NCBI RefSeq assembly: GCF_921293095.1
Contig: NC_060248.1
Span: 14,898,744-14,962,743, forward strand
Origin: Ischnura elegans
Taxonomy: Eukaryota; Arthropoda; Insecta; Odonata; Coenagrionidae
Direction: 5' to 3'
DNA length: 64,000 bases
In this document: positions 13,084 through 26,480 of the stretch, piece after piece
How the letters are laid out: every line of letters begins with the position of its first letter
Numbering within the stretch: the stretch's first letter is position 1
The notes under the pieces: generated by a model
What the model saw: the letters and a program-made list of their open reading frames with translations, nothing else
What the model was told of the DNA's origin: nothing
Databases searched by the model: none
Made by a program: the position numbers and the translations under genes

Positions 13084-15540
13084 ACTACAAACCAGGGCCA
13101 ATCCGGGATGCGTTGTGGAGATAAAGAAATGCTTTCAGAACTTGTGTCATATTTTTTACACAGAAGGCACTGTGTTTTAACGATAAGCCACACGTGAGAT
13201 CCTGATCTTAAATTATGCAAAATAAAGAGTCAACTCCTTCACTCCCTTCCCTTTCAACCTCCTTCCATATAAATACCCTCCACAGAAAGACTATTCTTAT
13301 TCCCCATGAGAAAGTGACCAGAAAAGGCCAGGAAACGCCGGGGCAAAAACTGGAAAATTAGACGAAGTAAACCCGAAAAACATAACCAACACCTACACGT
13401 ACAGAATTGCTTAGGAAGATGATTGAAGGAAAGCAGATGAATGATTGAAAATTTTATGTAGTCCTCCACACTTATTGGCTCAATTGCCTTTACTTGCAAA
13501 TATATTTCAAATGATTATTATTTCATTTTAAAAACAGGCCACGAGGCATTTCATCATACTTCAAAAGCACTTAGCGAAGGGGAATTTCCAGATATTCCTT
13601 GCAAAAATCTTCAATGCATTGCGTAAGATTGAGTAATTTGTAAAAATTCAAAATTGAATAAAGCAAAAGAAAACTCTGACGCTTTGTAAAGTTGAAAAAA
13701 ATCATCGGGTACAGTGCACAAAAGTTCAAGGTTTTCCAAGCTAAAAAAGTCATAGAATCCTCCAATGAAAGTTTATCTCCTCATTTACCTCAGCAATGCA
13801 CTTCCATAGGCATCGCATGACGCATTACACTACAGGCAACATACGTACAACAGGAATTATTTATTGCTATTATACTTATAGGGCCATTGAAGTTTTCGTC
13901 CCCAGGGAAACATTGTTTCATAAATTGATAATTATTCTTTCATTCCATACGGACTTTACCGCTAATTTTTAGTACCCAAGTTGTAAACTACCCTTGATCA
14001 CTCATAAAAAGTGCAATTTAATGGGAGTGGTTACTTTTGGTTTGAGAAAAAAAAGTGTATTTAGAGCCAGTCTTCACATCACTCTGAACTTTGATAATAA
14101 TCAAAGCGTTGGCAGTGCAAATGGCGTAGTCTCGAGTAGCGAACGAATGAGGCCATTCGAACATTGTAAGGGAGGACATTTTTTACCATTGCTTAAGAAA
14201 ATCCCTCCGTTATTTAAAGTCCTTTTTAAATTTACTTTGAGAATATTCCTTTATAATCTTAGATAATGGTAAAAAAATCACTCCATTCAATTTACAGAGG
14301 TCATAGCTCAAGTGGTCAACGCAGAGAAGGAGTTAAGCCGAATCCTAGAAATTCTAAATGATATCTCATTAAGACCAACAGTGAAAATTATAAGGATATA
14401 TATTTAATTATTGATGTTGTTTGGGGGTTATTTAAATAAAAAAGGAAAGATTGCTCGAAGTAGTGAGGCAAAAATATATTGAAGCTAGAAGAGGATAAAG
14501 ATGGTTTGGAACAAAACAAACTTATCACTTACACCTAGAAAACGAAAATCGTGAAAGCAGAAAAATTGAGAAGTGGAAGATAACGAGCATGCGTGTGGGC
14601 GGAATGAAATAGGAAGAAGTTTTGCTACTCTGAGAGTACCCTGGAGAACAATAAAAAATGATTCATCGAAGTAAAAAAGTGTAGCATTAGCCAAGAAAAC
14701 CGTTTTCAATTGAAGAAAAGGCTCCTGGGAAACATCGGCGTTGGTGTTGGGGCAAGGAAAGAATTTATGATTCTTATGAATGGAGTGTGTTGACACATGG
14801 ATTTTAGGCATGGAAACAGAGACGAAGGCGAGATGTGACCAAACTAATAGCAGACATGTGGTGTTGTGAGACATTGGGTACAAGAACTATGTGGACAGAC
14901 AGAATTCTAATTGAGCACAAGCCAAATTAATTCAATGGAAAAAAGAACCATTGGAAAAATTAAAATAAGTAACTTAAGGTCGTCGAAAAATTACCCAATC
15001 AACACAACTTCATGCCGAATGTTATAGAAAGAAAAGACATATATATATTATACATATATATATTATATAAAGACAGAAAGGAAGACCGAGACCTTGTAGC
15101 GCTATAAAGTATTGGCGATGGAAATGGTATGCACCTCTAACGTGTACTGAGGAGAAAGGGTGAAGATAAGGTTGGGAGGAAGTCACGGCCGTAGCAACGA
15201 GGGCAAACTTTTTAAGACCTAAAGAAAACAGTTTTTTGGAATCGCCGAAGATTTGCAAAGGACTAAATTCAAGGAAATAACACTGATGATGAATGTTTAT
15301 CTTCCGCAAAATTCTACAAGTAGAGTTCAGGAGCAAGCAACCATGTTACAAATACTTTATCATATTTTCAACTATATGTTTCATAAGATTATGTTTCATT
15401 TTCTTGTCATGGAGAAAATCACAATGGAAGTAAGTGACTCAAATATTCCCGTAGGAATAAAGTTGGAAAAAAATAAAGTGACGGTAATTGGCGACTCAAA
15501 TCACCACTAGCGGCGCTAGCGTCGGTGACGTAATTTTCCA
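13084..15540. other. Non-coding stretch, no gene supported
   Basis: No domain-bearing frame was seen. A 132-codon minus-strand frame (14,485-14,883) has no recognisable motif. An alternating AT tract lies at about 15,035-15,068. A run matching a tRNA A box occurs near 14,305 but no B box or fold supports a tRNA. Confidence 0.4.
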
Positions 15541-15542
15541 AG

Positions 15543-15848
15543 ATGGCGGACACACTGGTGATAAATTATGTTTCTAGATTAGATCGCAACGAGCTTTATA
15601 TGGCTATTTTGCTCCATCTTCTGCTATATTTATCCTTAATATCTATCGATTTATTAAGTATCGTATTTGCACGTCACAGTACAGAGGATTTTCCGTATGT
15701 AGTGCTCTTTTTCATTCAATATATATCGTTTTTTGAACCGCTCTCCATTACATTGGTGCACATTTATCTATTCCGCTGGTTCATTATTAACTTCATTTTA
15801 GAGCTTTATCGTAATTTTCAACTTGTAAAGCGTCATGGGAAACACTAA
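15543..15848 (+). CDS. Possible small multi-span membrane protein
   Basis: The frame has 101 codons from an ATG in a good context (CCAAGATGGCGG) to a TAA at 15,846-15,848. Residues about 20-43 (ILLHLLLYLSLISIDLLSIV) and about 50-85 are strongly hydrophobic, predicting two or three membrane segments. The protein ends in a basic tail (LVKRHGKH). The sequence just upstream is locally CpG-rich (GCGGCGCTAGCG), which fits a promoter/5' UTR, and the start overlaps a YY1-like AAGATGGCGG site. No family is recognised. It could be a first exon of a larger gene, a transposon-encoded ORF or a chance frame. Confidence 0.35.
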   Translation: MADTLVINYVSRLDRNELYMAILLHLLLYLSLISIDLLSIVFARHSTEDFPYVVLFFIQYISFFEPLSITLVHIYLFRWFIINFILELYRNFQLVKRHGKH

Positions 15849-16016
15849 CAAGGCGATGGTCCCACCGAGGAAAACGACGATGAGGAGAAATTAAGCGTTT
15901 CTTAATGTTATTCGGTGGTCTTATCGAACCCTGAAATAGGAACTCCGTTCCCATACATTCCCTTCAGATTTCTTTTTTGAAACAGGTTTCTCCATAAAAC
16001 TTCCTCTTATTATACC

Positions 16017-17110
16017 CATAGTTTAACTGTGCTATTAATGTCCTCACTTATTTTTACTACAATGGCTTTGTAATTATGAAACTGCATGCTAACTAAACAT
16101 TACTTCATAAACATTTTATCATTGCTCTCTCTTACAAATCACTTGTGTTACGATTGGGCCCATGATTGAACTGTGATTTAAATGTCCTCACTTTTGTTGA
16201 CTTAAATGGCTTTGTTTTTATGAACCTGCTTTCTATCTGAACCTTATTTCATAAACATTTTTCATTTCTCATCCTAAGAAATCACTAGAGTGACGACTAG
16301 GCCCATGATTGAACTTGATATTAATGTCCTCTCTGTTGTTGACTTCAATGGATTTGTATTTGTGAACCTGCATGCCAACTGAACCTTACTTCATAAACAT
16401 TTTATCATTGCTCCTCCTAAGAAATCACTTGTTTGATGTTTATGCCCATGATTGAACTATGATTTTAATTCCCTCACAGTTGTTGACTTCAATGGCCTTG
16501 TATTTATGAACCTGCATGCCAACTTAACCTTACTTCATAAACATTTTATCATTGCTCCTCCTAAGAAATCTCTTGTTTGATGATTATGCCCATGATTGAA
16601 CTATGATTTTAATTTCCTCACAGTTGTTGACTTCAATGGCCTTGTATTTATGAACCTGCATGCCAACTGAACCATACTTCATAAACATTTTATCATTGCT
16701 CCTCCTAAGAAATCACTTGTTTGATGAATATGCCCATGATTGAACTATGATTTTAATTTCCTCACAGTTGTTGACTTCAATGGCCTTGTATTTATGAACC
16801 TGCATGCCAACTTAACCTTACTTCATAAACATTTTATCATTGCTCCTCCTAATAAATCACTTGTTTGATGATTATGCCCATGATTGAACTATGATTTTAA
16901 TTTCCTCACAGTTTTTGACTTCAATGGCCTTGTATTTATGAACCTGCATGCCAACTGAACCATACTTCATAAACATTTTATCATTGTTCCTCCTAACAAA
17001 TCACTTGTTTGATGATTTGGCCCATGATTGAACTGTGATTGTAATATCCTCACTGTTGTTGACTTCAATGGCTTTGTATTTATGAACCAGCTTGCTAACT
17101 GAACCTATTT
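16017..17110 (+). repeat. 144-bp tandem array, about 7.6 copies
   Basis: The anchor CATGATTGAAC (CATAGTTTAAC in the first copy) begins units at 16017, 16161, 16304, 16447, 16591, 16735, 16879 and 17023, spaced 143-144 bp. Each unit carries CAGTTGTTGACTTCAATGG, TATTTATGAACCTGCATGC, CTTCATAAACATTTTATCAT and CTCCTAAGAAATCACTTG in order. Central units are nearly identical and outer units more diverged, as expected for a satellite evolving by unequal exchange. Units are too long and spacer-free for a CRISPR array. Confidence 0.95.
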
Positions 17111-17828
17111 TATATTGACTTCAAAGTCCTTTATGTTATCCACCTGCCACTTCTCTATGTAGTGTACCACAAATGTTTTTCTTTCCTCCCAAGTTTACAT
17201 CCCTGATCTGAGTGGAAAACCCCTAACAAGTAATAGTCAACACTCATATAAACTTCATAACCTTGGCACTCTCTACCTACCTCTTTCTTGTATCGTGTTT
17301 TCAAAATGTCCAAAAAGTATAATAAAAAATTGAATTCACTTAAAATTTTCTTCAATTTTTCTTAAGGCCATCCTAACTTTCTGTGGTATTGCTGGTACCT
17401 TAGCTCATGGAATCTATTTTACCTAGTTACTTGTTCTTAGCTAATTTTGATGAATAATGGGGGAAAGAGTCGAGGACATTGACAGAAAGTAGTAAGTGGG
17501 CTGTGAAGATGAAAAGTAAATTGGAGTGGAGAGGTAAAGAAGTAGGTGTTAAGGTAAGTACTTGTAAACAAAGTGTTGCAGTATGGAGAAGAATTTAGTC
17601 CAAATTAGCAATTGCAACTGTATCGTAGATGAAAAGAAAAACTTTTTTGTATTCTGTTAATGTTAGAATAAGTTGTGTTCACACAGTTGATCCTGAGTCA
17701 ATCTAGTTTATTGTCTACATGTTGCACCTTAACTTTATTTAATATATCCACTCCACCATCACTTTATAAGAGTCCAGTCACACCAAGTGATAGTCATCGA
17801 GGGGTATTTGTAAATTAAACCCAATAAT

Positions 17829-17960
17829 GCTGGCCTTGTTGTGGTGGGGCAAAGGCCTCGCTTTGCAAGCTGAAGGTCATGGGTTCAAGAACTGCCTGAG
17901 ATGGTTATCCTCTCCAGTGCATGGGTAGTTGTTATTGTACATAATTAATTTCTAAAATAC
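17829..17960 (+). repeat. tRNA-derived SINE-like fragment
   Basis: GTTGTGGTGGGGCAAAGGCC resembles an A-box region. GGGTTCAAGAA (17,881-17,891) is B-box-like, and a GAGATGGTTATC segment follows. It shares its layout with 9121-9215. No poly-A tail or target duplication was defined. Confidence 0.45.
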
Positions 17961-20900
17961 TCAATGTCCAAATGGGTCCAAATAGGATTTTTAGGGGTGC
18001 CATTTAGTTTTATAATTAGGAATGTATTATCAGTACAGTTGGGGTTTGTTGCATTCTAATTTACCAATTTCAGTACATCATTTTAAAAGAGGGCTTTTCC
18101 TCTGTGAAGCAGTTGTAGGAATTAGGGATAAGGATTGCCCACCAATAATCAGAAAAATTCTGTGCTTCTCAGAACCCTCTCTAACAGTAAACTCTCTATA
18201 AATATTTTATTGCCATCCCCACTTGAAACTTGTATTCACCACCAATGATAGGAAGCATCAAGTCAAAATTGCTTAGTCAACATTTGAGAGTAAAATCGTT
18301 TAGGTTGAGTCTATTTTGAGTATTTTTTAAGGGAAAGGGGTCAGTGAGTAGGAAGTAAGAAATAATTTAGCGGGCTGGAATGGTTACTCACAAGTACAGG
18401 AACTGCATGATACCATTAGGTCGGGTCTGTTCTTAAGCATGCCAACTGGATGTTCATTTATTAATTACTGGAGAAAAACCAAAAAATCTCTAGGTGGAGA
18501 GGTAAAATAAGCTATAAGTGGAGGGAATGATGAAGGAGAAGGTGCAATTGGGAGAAATGATTGCATTGGCTTATTCAGTCACCATATCTACAGAACAACT
18601 ATCAGAGCTATATGAGTACCTATTGATACTGAGAAGCTTCTTCTAGGCAATAGGAGCATATATAAGAAGCATAGTGAACTAAATGGTACATGACGTATGG
18701 TTACAATAAGATACATTATTATCATCAAAGGTGGTGGTTTATTATTTTGCTCACATAGTAGGGAGAGTAACAAATGGAAAATATTTCAACTAAGTACTTA
18801 TATAAATGATTTCTACTTCAAATATAATATACTCTGAGGAGCTCCAAAGAATATAATATGAATGCCCTAAAGGAGAGTCAACTATAGTTGATAGTAATAT
18901 ACTATAGTAATATCACTTGGTTATTCTGTGGGAATCTACTTCTGCAGAACTGGGATTAAAATGGAAGAAAGTTTGCATCAGTTAGAAATGGTGTTTTTTT
19001 TCAATCAATTAGCCGTAAAAATGTGATTCCCATGCACAATCTTTTTGATATTTCGATTGTTAAGTTTACTTATTTAAATGTTGTTGTCATCTGTAAGTAT
19101 CATACTCCAGATGGAGATATTAACCTTAATGTAGATAATTTAATGATCCTGCTTGATTAAGTGCTGAAAACTATAAGGAATATTTGATTTTATGAGGTGA
19201 AGTTAACACTGAGTTTGCGACGGCTCACTGCACCATGTCTCCAATTAGGATATCAAAATACAATGAACGTGTTTTGGATCGCGATCCTCTCTCTTCACCT
19301 TAGCGCCAACAGGAACTATACCTACGCCTAGCTTTGAGGACACATTCTCCCTAAATAATATTTCTTGAAGAAGAATTTCCACCAAAAAACGCGTCCATGA
19401 CGCCGAGACAATCACCTTGCCGATCATTTTCCTCTTGAATGAAATATAGGATACATATGAAATGTACGGCGACAGTAAAATAAAGAAGGTGGAATGAAAG
19501 GAATTAAACTATAAATACTTGAGACTTATTAAGAGGTTATTGCAGTTAATTTCCGAGAAGAAATAATGGAAATGACTGCAAGCGAAGTTCGAAGACGTGA
19601 GAGGCTGAGCTGTGAGAACAGAAAATTCAGTTACCTACGTTGTAGTTAAGAGTTACATAGAATATACAGTTTTGGAGGTATCACAGAAATGCAAGATAAG
19701 CGAAAGATCTATTAAGAGGGATGATTGTCAGGAAAGAATCCAACAGGCATCAGGGATTACTATAAGGCACTACGCAGCCTATATTCGGCATATGAATTAC
19801 ACGTAAAGAGTCCACTCTCACCGCTATCATGAACATGCATGTTCATGACCGCTATCACCACCGCGCTGCTTACATTTTTCGCCGGTAGTTGGCGTCTTCC
19901 GGGCTGGAATCGCGAATAGGTGTCCTATTAAGGATAAAAAACTGCTGAATTGGTTATTTAGTACTAATATGAGTAATTACAGTAAGAGCCTCCTAATAGT
20001 GCGGAATCCTTAACTGACGTCATAACTAAATGCATTCGGAAGAAGGGAACAATTGAGTCAGGAACCTTGGCCACATGTTTTACCATCATTATGATACCAA
20101 CGCAAGAACATATAAAAAGATGTTGGCATTGAGAATAACAGAGCTCATTGAAGATTATTAGATTTTCAGTAAATTTTTACATGACAAAACTGTTAAGATT
20201 TCTTTATCGGGGTAAAATACTATCGAATAACAGCAGGAGAATCGATAAAAATAACATTGTGATATCATGGTGGTAATATTACAAAGGAACAAATGTATAC
20301 TGTCCGAAAAAATAAGAGCAGTCAAATGAATGAGGCCAACCATTTACCAAGTGCAAATGAAAACAGAAGATCATTCGCCGAGTGTATTCAGAAGACGCTA
20401 ATATTCATGACGAACGCTCAAGTGAAGGCAAAGTTTTAGAAGCCACTAAGCGGACTAATGGTAACTTTAATACGAGTAAACTATGCAAGGGAAAATGAAT
20501 AAAAATATCCACCACCTCCATCTCGCTATCTACATGAACGAAAAAAGCCCCATGCATCTTATCTGGTATTCGAAATTTTTAAAAAGAATTCTAGGAGGAA
20601 AATGGCAATCAAAAATACAACTGTTCGTCCGTACGCTTAAGTACATAACCACCTCCATTTCAAAAAACCCTTCAATTTCTGGTAATGATTAAGGATTTGG
20701 AAACCAATGGCAACTTTTTGGCACATAACATAATAAAATGTTGTAAAATATAGAAAGAATAAATTGACTTACAATTCATTCCGCAAGACCTCCTCCCAAT
20801 GTATAGAAGAATATCCTCATAAAATAGCACAACAATACTTTCACATTCTTTCACAGACTTCATTCACTGAAAATAATAAGAAAAGGACGTCTTAAGATAA

Positions 20901-23900
20901 TGTTGTCATCATTCACGAGCAGAGAGTAGGAAATGCATAAAAGCTGAACTATGAAATGTTAACGTAGCAACATCCGTCTGCCACGATGACGGAAAACATA
21001 GGCTAGGCAATAAAACTATTGAAAAATACTATTTGATCCTCTAACTTATTCGATTACATTCCCTAATTGATTTCTTAGGCCATGTAAGTCAACGACGAAG
21101 AAGATAAAATTAAAGAAGAAAACTAAAAAGCCTGGTTGAATTCAGATGCAATCCCCGAATAACCAGACATAAGCGTAGAGTTTAAGTATTTACGACCAAT
21201 TTCCGATTTCATAAAGGAGAGGCATCAATGTCAACTCTCAAGGCGAAATATTAAGAAATTAGACATGGGGGCCCTATCCATGGCACCATGTGATGGATAA
21301 CAGCAAGGCAAGCCAATCTGCAGTCAAATGGCGCAGTCTCACAAAAATTCAATTGTCTTGGTGACAAAGCCCCGAAAATTATATAAGAATTTCATGCGGC
21401 AAGATCTTCGAAGACATGAAAACTCGATCACAATCGCTAATAGCCAAAGATGGGATACAAATCATAATCCTTATTCAAAACCATTAAGATATCACCCGAG
21501 TAACACGTACGAAAGACCTTGGAGAAAGCTCTTCGTCCGCGATTCACAAGCACTCAAAATCAGGGAAACTTAATCAGAATGACTTTTCAATGCGACCAAT
21601 CGATCGCATCGCACTCATCGAACGTATCGCACCCGTGGATTTCAAAATTTAGACGTATCTCGTCTCACAATAGCATTCGGATCCGTGAAAAAAAGGTAGC
21701 GGTACCAACAAGGGAAGGATAGGGAAAATGTCCCCACTTTCCTCGTACCTTTGGCAGGAGAATACATGCGATAAAATTTTACAATCGCTGGCGAAGATAT
21801 CACGAGAGCACTTCCTTCGATCTCTGAGATTCTTCGCTAAGGGTAGGTAAAACATGATCTTAGGTGGAATTATGCTCAATAAAACAGCGAAATAACAGTC
21901 GGCAGAAACCACAATGGATTTACTGATGACTTAAACACTAAAATTATACGGTAATGGCACAGATATGAGACGTAGAAGCGATTACTAAAACATGGCTTGC
22001 CTACTTACCTCTTAACTCGGAGACGGTTGCAACTAAACAGAGAAAGATCGAAGTCCTCGAAGATGCGAAGGTTGAACAGTCACGTGAGTGAAAAACACCT
22101 ATGACGTCACGAAGAATAAGTCTGATATATTTTCGTAAAAACAATTATAACAGAGTGTCGGCATTAAAGTAATAAATATTATTTCATTGAAATTAATTTT
22201 ACGATGTAATATTTTACATGGATTCATTAAAAATAATTTAGTTCTCCTATTGATAAATAATTCTTAACGCTGATTGGCCCTCCCACTTCCTAAGTTTCGC
22301 GGTATTTTCTCCCCCACCCCATCTTAACGGTCTTGTAATCCGTCAGCAGACAATGACTCATCATCTGTCATTTCAAAGTACTTCCACATTGTAAGAGTAA
22401 CAGTGTCTACATCAACGGACCACAACTTCATCAACATCGGTGTGGAAGCCATTGGATTCACGGATGCAGTGATGACGTGACTATTTGTACACATGGGGCG
22501 AATTGGAGACATTTTAAATGAGTGAAAAATATGTGCATGTGAGTTAGAAGATAGCCTGGCGGAAACTGCGGCTGATTGGACGAGTTATCAAGTGAGTGAG
22601 TAAAATATTAACAATGTGGATTTTTACTGCCATTATAATTTGCGTCCCATTGCTTAGTGGCTGGGTGTCGACTAAATTACATTTAAACATATCAGTATGC
22701 TCGGTTATTGGCATTTTATGATGAAATTTCGTTCGTAGCCATCCTTTCAATAAGTAGTTCGTGAAGAAATGATATTGGTAAAAACTAGTATTTCTTCTAA
22801 CTTTGGTATTCTCAGATAGATTTTCTGGATTACCGAAAACAGCCTTCTTAGCATCTGTCATGTACACTTTTCAGCGAACCTCTTCATTACCCTTTTAATG
22901 GACAACGACCCACATGAGGTCTGCTTTGCTGCTTACAGAAAGAGAATGTGAGCGATGGGACGATTTTGAACGGACGTGCGATCGGAGCGGAAATCCAGGG
23001 GGCGTGGTCGTCATCATATGAGTGTTTCATTAAAATTCCTACGCATTATGTTCCGTCATCACAGATCAGCATTCCGCAAGAGTTTTCACATAAGTTCTTC
23101 AATCCAATCTCCTATCAGCTATTCTTCACAAATTTACGTCAATCCGAACCAAGCTTCGGGTTTAAGGGATTGAGTGAGCCATGATATTCATTGCATTTTC
23201 ATAAAGCCTTCAAATATACTTCCAAGTCCTATCCCAAATGTTAAATGGCGCACTTTACACCGTCATCACAATGAGCACCGCTCGTTAATATTCCCTCGAC
23301 TAAAATCAAAAAAAGATAACATTATGGATATAGACTGCAGAAACGATAAATTTAGGATCTCGTTTCGTCCGCGTCCAATAAGGGACCATGATACTTTCGA
23401 AAATTTAGCTCTAAGAGAGCCGGACTCGGACTAGATGAAATGCGCTCTGCATTTGTGGTTAACAACTTATTATATTTTTAAATACTAACTATCTGCATGA
23501 ATTTTTGGCATGTAATATCTCATGCAGGAATCGCGTACAAGGAACACTTTACGTTTATTTATTACTAGCAAATGTTTTTATTTTCATGGTGGCATGTTCT
23601 TGTCGTAAGCACACTCCTTGTTTCTGGTCTGACCGCATCTCACTGTCCTGAGTACTTTTTAGTCAGTTCATCTTATGTTCCTCGAGGTACGAATACACAG
23701 TATCAACGGTCCTGAGCTTTGACGTTGTTTTATCACGCAGTGTTTGATTATTTTTGTCATCGCATACTTTCATGTGTAAATTATATTCACGTCAAAATGT
23801 TTATCGTCAAATGTAAATCCGGATTTTCATCGTCTGTATTAATGACGCTCCGGCCTACTGCAATACAAAAGCCTTGTTCACAAAAAATTGAATCGCTAGA

Positions 23901-23910
23901 TTAATTGAAG
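17961..23910. other. Non-coding stretch, no gene supported
   Basis: Many short frames but no domain, splice pattern or transposon ends could be defended. A perfect 22-bp palindrome lies at 19,827-19,848, flanked by direct repeats of CCGCTATCA. A 62-codon minus-strand frame at 22,324-22,512 begins and ends like a short protein but is unrecognised. The piece at about 23,595-23,660 matches the inverse of part of 6,830-7,035. Confidence 0.4.
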
Positions 23911-23911
23911 G

Positions 23912-23916
23912 GGCCG
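23912..23916. repeat. 5-bp target-site duplication (GGCCG), left
   Basis: GGCCG immediately precedes the CACAGTG terminus and is repeated directly after the other terminus at 27,982-27,986. A 5-bp GC-rich duplication is characteristic of Transib and RAG transposition. Confidence 0.85.
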
Positions 23917-24899
23917 CACAGTGGGCTGAAATCGAAAAAAGCTGGACAAAAGTCCAAAATGACGTTTTTTGAGATAGAGACTTCAAACTTGGCGTAAATA
24001 CTTATAAATGATTACCAACTGTAGATGTATGTACCATTTTACATCAATACGATCCGTTACTGAGATACAGTGGCCCAAACATGACCAACTTTTTAAAAAC
24101 ACGCGCGGTCTCGTTTTTCTTCAGCAACCTTTGAATTTAAGCAGGTGGTGTTGCGTTGGCATGATTTTTATGGAATAAAAAACGCAATATTCCTTTGACT
24201 TGATGCTTTGCCTATACGTTCCATGAATTTTGAAGATTTTGGTTCTCATTTGACTGGTTTTACAACGCAAAATGGCGGACTCGTTTTTCACGTGAAATTT
24301 GACATAAAGTAGACATTATCTTTCGCTTACCAAATATATAACTCGGGAAACTCACATCACGGTGTAAAGTAGAGATTTCTCAAGAATACTAAGCAGAAAT
24401 CTTGGAAAAAAGTCTGCGACGAAGGAAATGAGAGCGATTTTTCGATCACGAGTCAAGGCTGAGCTACACGCCGCGGGACCCTGAGGCTCGGTAACCGAGG
24501 TCGATGTTTCAAGTTTTTTGAAACTTTATTCTAGAAAATCGTTATTTTAAGCACAGAGCCTAGTCATTAATGACCTAAAACACTATACTGATGACATTAT
24601 CAAGGATTATGGATCGACCGAATTGACCATTTAACGCGTTACTCGAGTGGAAATGCTTGGGATTGGATATTTGTCGGAACCATTCCACGAATAAGAAATA
24701 TGCTTCGGGTATTGAAGTAGGGTTAAAAGATTGACTTGGCATGCTAAAGAGAGAGAGAAACAAACTGTTTTCGCGAAATGCAACTACCGTTAACATTTTC
24801 CATTTCTAACCTCGCCGAGGTGGGTCGCGTGGAAAAGGGCGTTTTACGACGGCGTACAGCCTTTGAAGGTATTTAACAGATTCTTCCTCAAGGGTTTTT
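23917..24899 (+). repeat. Left inverted arm of the Transib-like element
   Basis: It pairs with 26,999-27,981 at a constant coordinate sum of 51,898, checked at the outer end, the nonamer and the inner end, so there is no net indel between arms. One substitution was noticed near the inner end (GTCGTAAAA versus GTCATAAAA). A 73-codon frame occurs identically in both arms but shows no known domain and is not called as a gene. Confidence 0.9.
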
Positions 24900-25649
24900 C
24901 TCTTTTCTAAACAAAAATACGTTTCAACTTGCAGTATTATTTTTAAATCGGTGAAGAAGTGCCGTGCTAGTTCTCCTAGTGTCGTGTCGTTCTGTAGTGT
25001 GATTGTCAAGTTCGTTTTGACGGCGCAGTGATTTTCCAGCTTGAATTTTGTGAGGTGAGTTTTTTTATTCTTTTCATTTCAAAGATGCATTTGTTTCAGT
25101 ACAGTTTCAATGTAATATTTTAATTACTTATGAATTTTGACTATTTTTGCCTCTCAGTAACCATGGCAATTATGATACGTGTTCTCTAACATATACTTAT
25201 AATTTTCAATTCCCCTCACAAGGTTTCGAGTGCTTTTTGACGTATAAATGTATTCTAACCAAGTTACTCGTTTTGAGTTTCATAATGAATTATTAGAAAC
25301 TAAGGGAATGACATCAGGATAAAAAATACACTTGTTGGATTTTTTGTAGCTGAGATTAAATGTTGAGAGCTACGAGGCTGCTCTAGATGGTCTCCGTGAA
25401 TTACTTAAGTTGAGATTCTGGTCTAATTACGAAAAAATGTGGAGACAATATTACTGGAGCAATAAAATATTTTAGTGCTACATATTCGGATCAACAGTTA
25501 TGGAGATGAATGATTTGAGGGCAATATAGAAGCGAGTTGTAGGTGTGACCAAATATTCTTTTTGATTATCAACCTCACATTGCTACATCCGATTTTTTGA
25601 ATGTGTGCTACACATATCGTACTGGACAGAATTAAAAAAATGTAGGTAA

Positions 25650-26480
25650 GAAAGAATACAACAAAGCTGGAATCCAGTTCAATGGTGAAAATGCCTTGTA
25701 ATTACGGCCAACATTCTTTACAGGCCCGAGGATATCTGAAAACACTCCTTATAGAGAGAAAATTTAGATTTCAGAATGCTTTTAGAGGAAGGATGGGGTT
25801 TATTTTTGATGTTCCAAGGCCTGTATCAGGGAACTTGAATGACGGTAACACCGCAAGACGTCTCTTCGATTCCCCAGACTTGGCCGCTGATTTGACGGGC
25901 AATTGAGTAAATGTAGACTGCAATAGCATATGTAACCCATGCACTGTAAAGCAAGTGTAACATTCACGCATGTTTGCAAATGAAATGGTTAAATACTTCA
26001 TCTAAATTATATGTTTTCACAGGAAAGTGTAATGTATCATCAGAAGAAAATTAATTTTTCATAATTACAGGCATCAATGTTGACCTAATCAAACATTTTT
26101 CCATCATTCTGAGGGCAATATCAAGTGGAATAACTCTAAATTATACAGCTTTCTCGGACTACTGCCAGAGAACTGCGGAGTTATTAACTAAGATGTATCC
26201 CTGGTATTGCATAACTACCACGGTACATAAGGGGCTTCAGCATAGAAGCGATTTTGCAAAAGAGTTGATTCTTGCTATGGGACAATTTTCTGAAGAAGCA
26301 TTACGAGCCCAGAATAAGGACACGCATAAATTCCGCCTGAGATTCTGCAGAAAGCAATCCAGATAGGGCACGAATGAAGACATTTTTAAACGACTGTTAT
26401 TAACGACTGATACATTTCTTTTCACCATCCTGGTATCAAGTCCGAGGAGACCGAAGGAAATACCAAAAGATTAAAGAGAT
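25650..26480 (+). pseudogene. Decayed RAG1-core/Transib-type transposase, C-terminal part
   Basis: The first piece (about 25,682-25,906) encodes FQNAFRGRMGFIFDVPRPVSG, then LNDGNTARRLFDSP and LAADLTGN, and stops at a TGA. After an apparent intron ending TTACAG at 26,070, the second piece (26,071 to about 26,476) encodes INVDLIKHF, TAELLTKMYPWY, TVHKGLQH, AMGQFSEEALRAQNK and KFRLRFCRKQSR. It then meets a TAG (26,364-26,366) and continues in frame with NEDIFKRLLLTTD. HK-x-L-x-H followed by SEE and NK parallels the RAG1 segment holding the last catalytic glutamate (SEGN...GNK). The enzyme would cut and join the element ends. The N-terminal catalytic aspartates were not found. Confidence 0.75.

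Noticed and set aside
14485-14883. 132-codon minus-strand frame as a gene
   Set aside because: Length alone; no recognisable motif and Phe/Ser/Leu-rich composition typical of chance frames opposite purine-rich DNA.
16017-17110. CRISPR-like array
   Set aside because: Units are 144 bp with no unique spacers and the DNA is eukaryotic; it is a tandem repeat.
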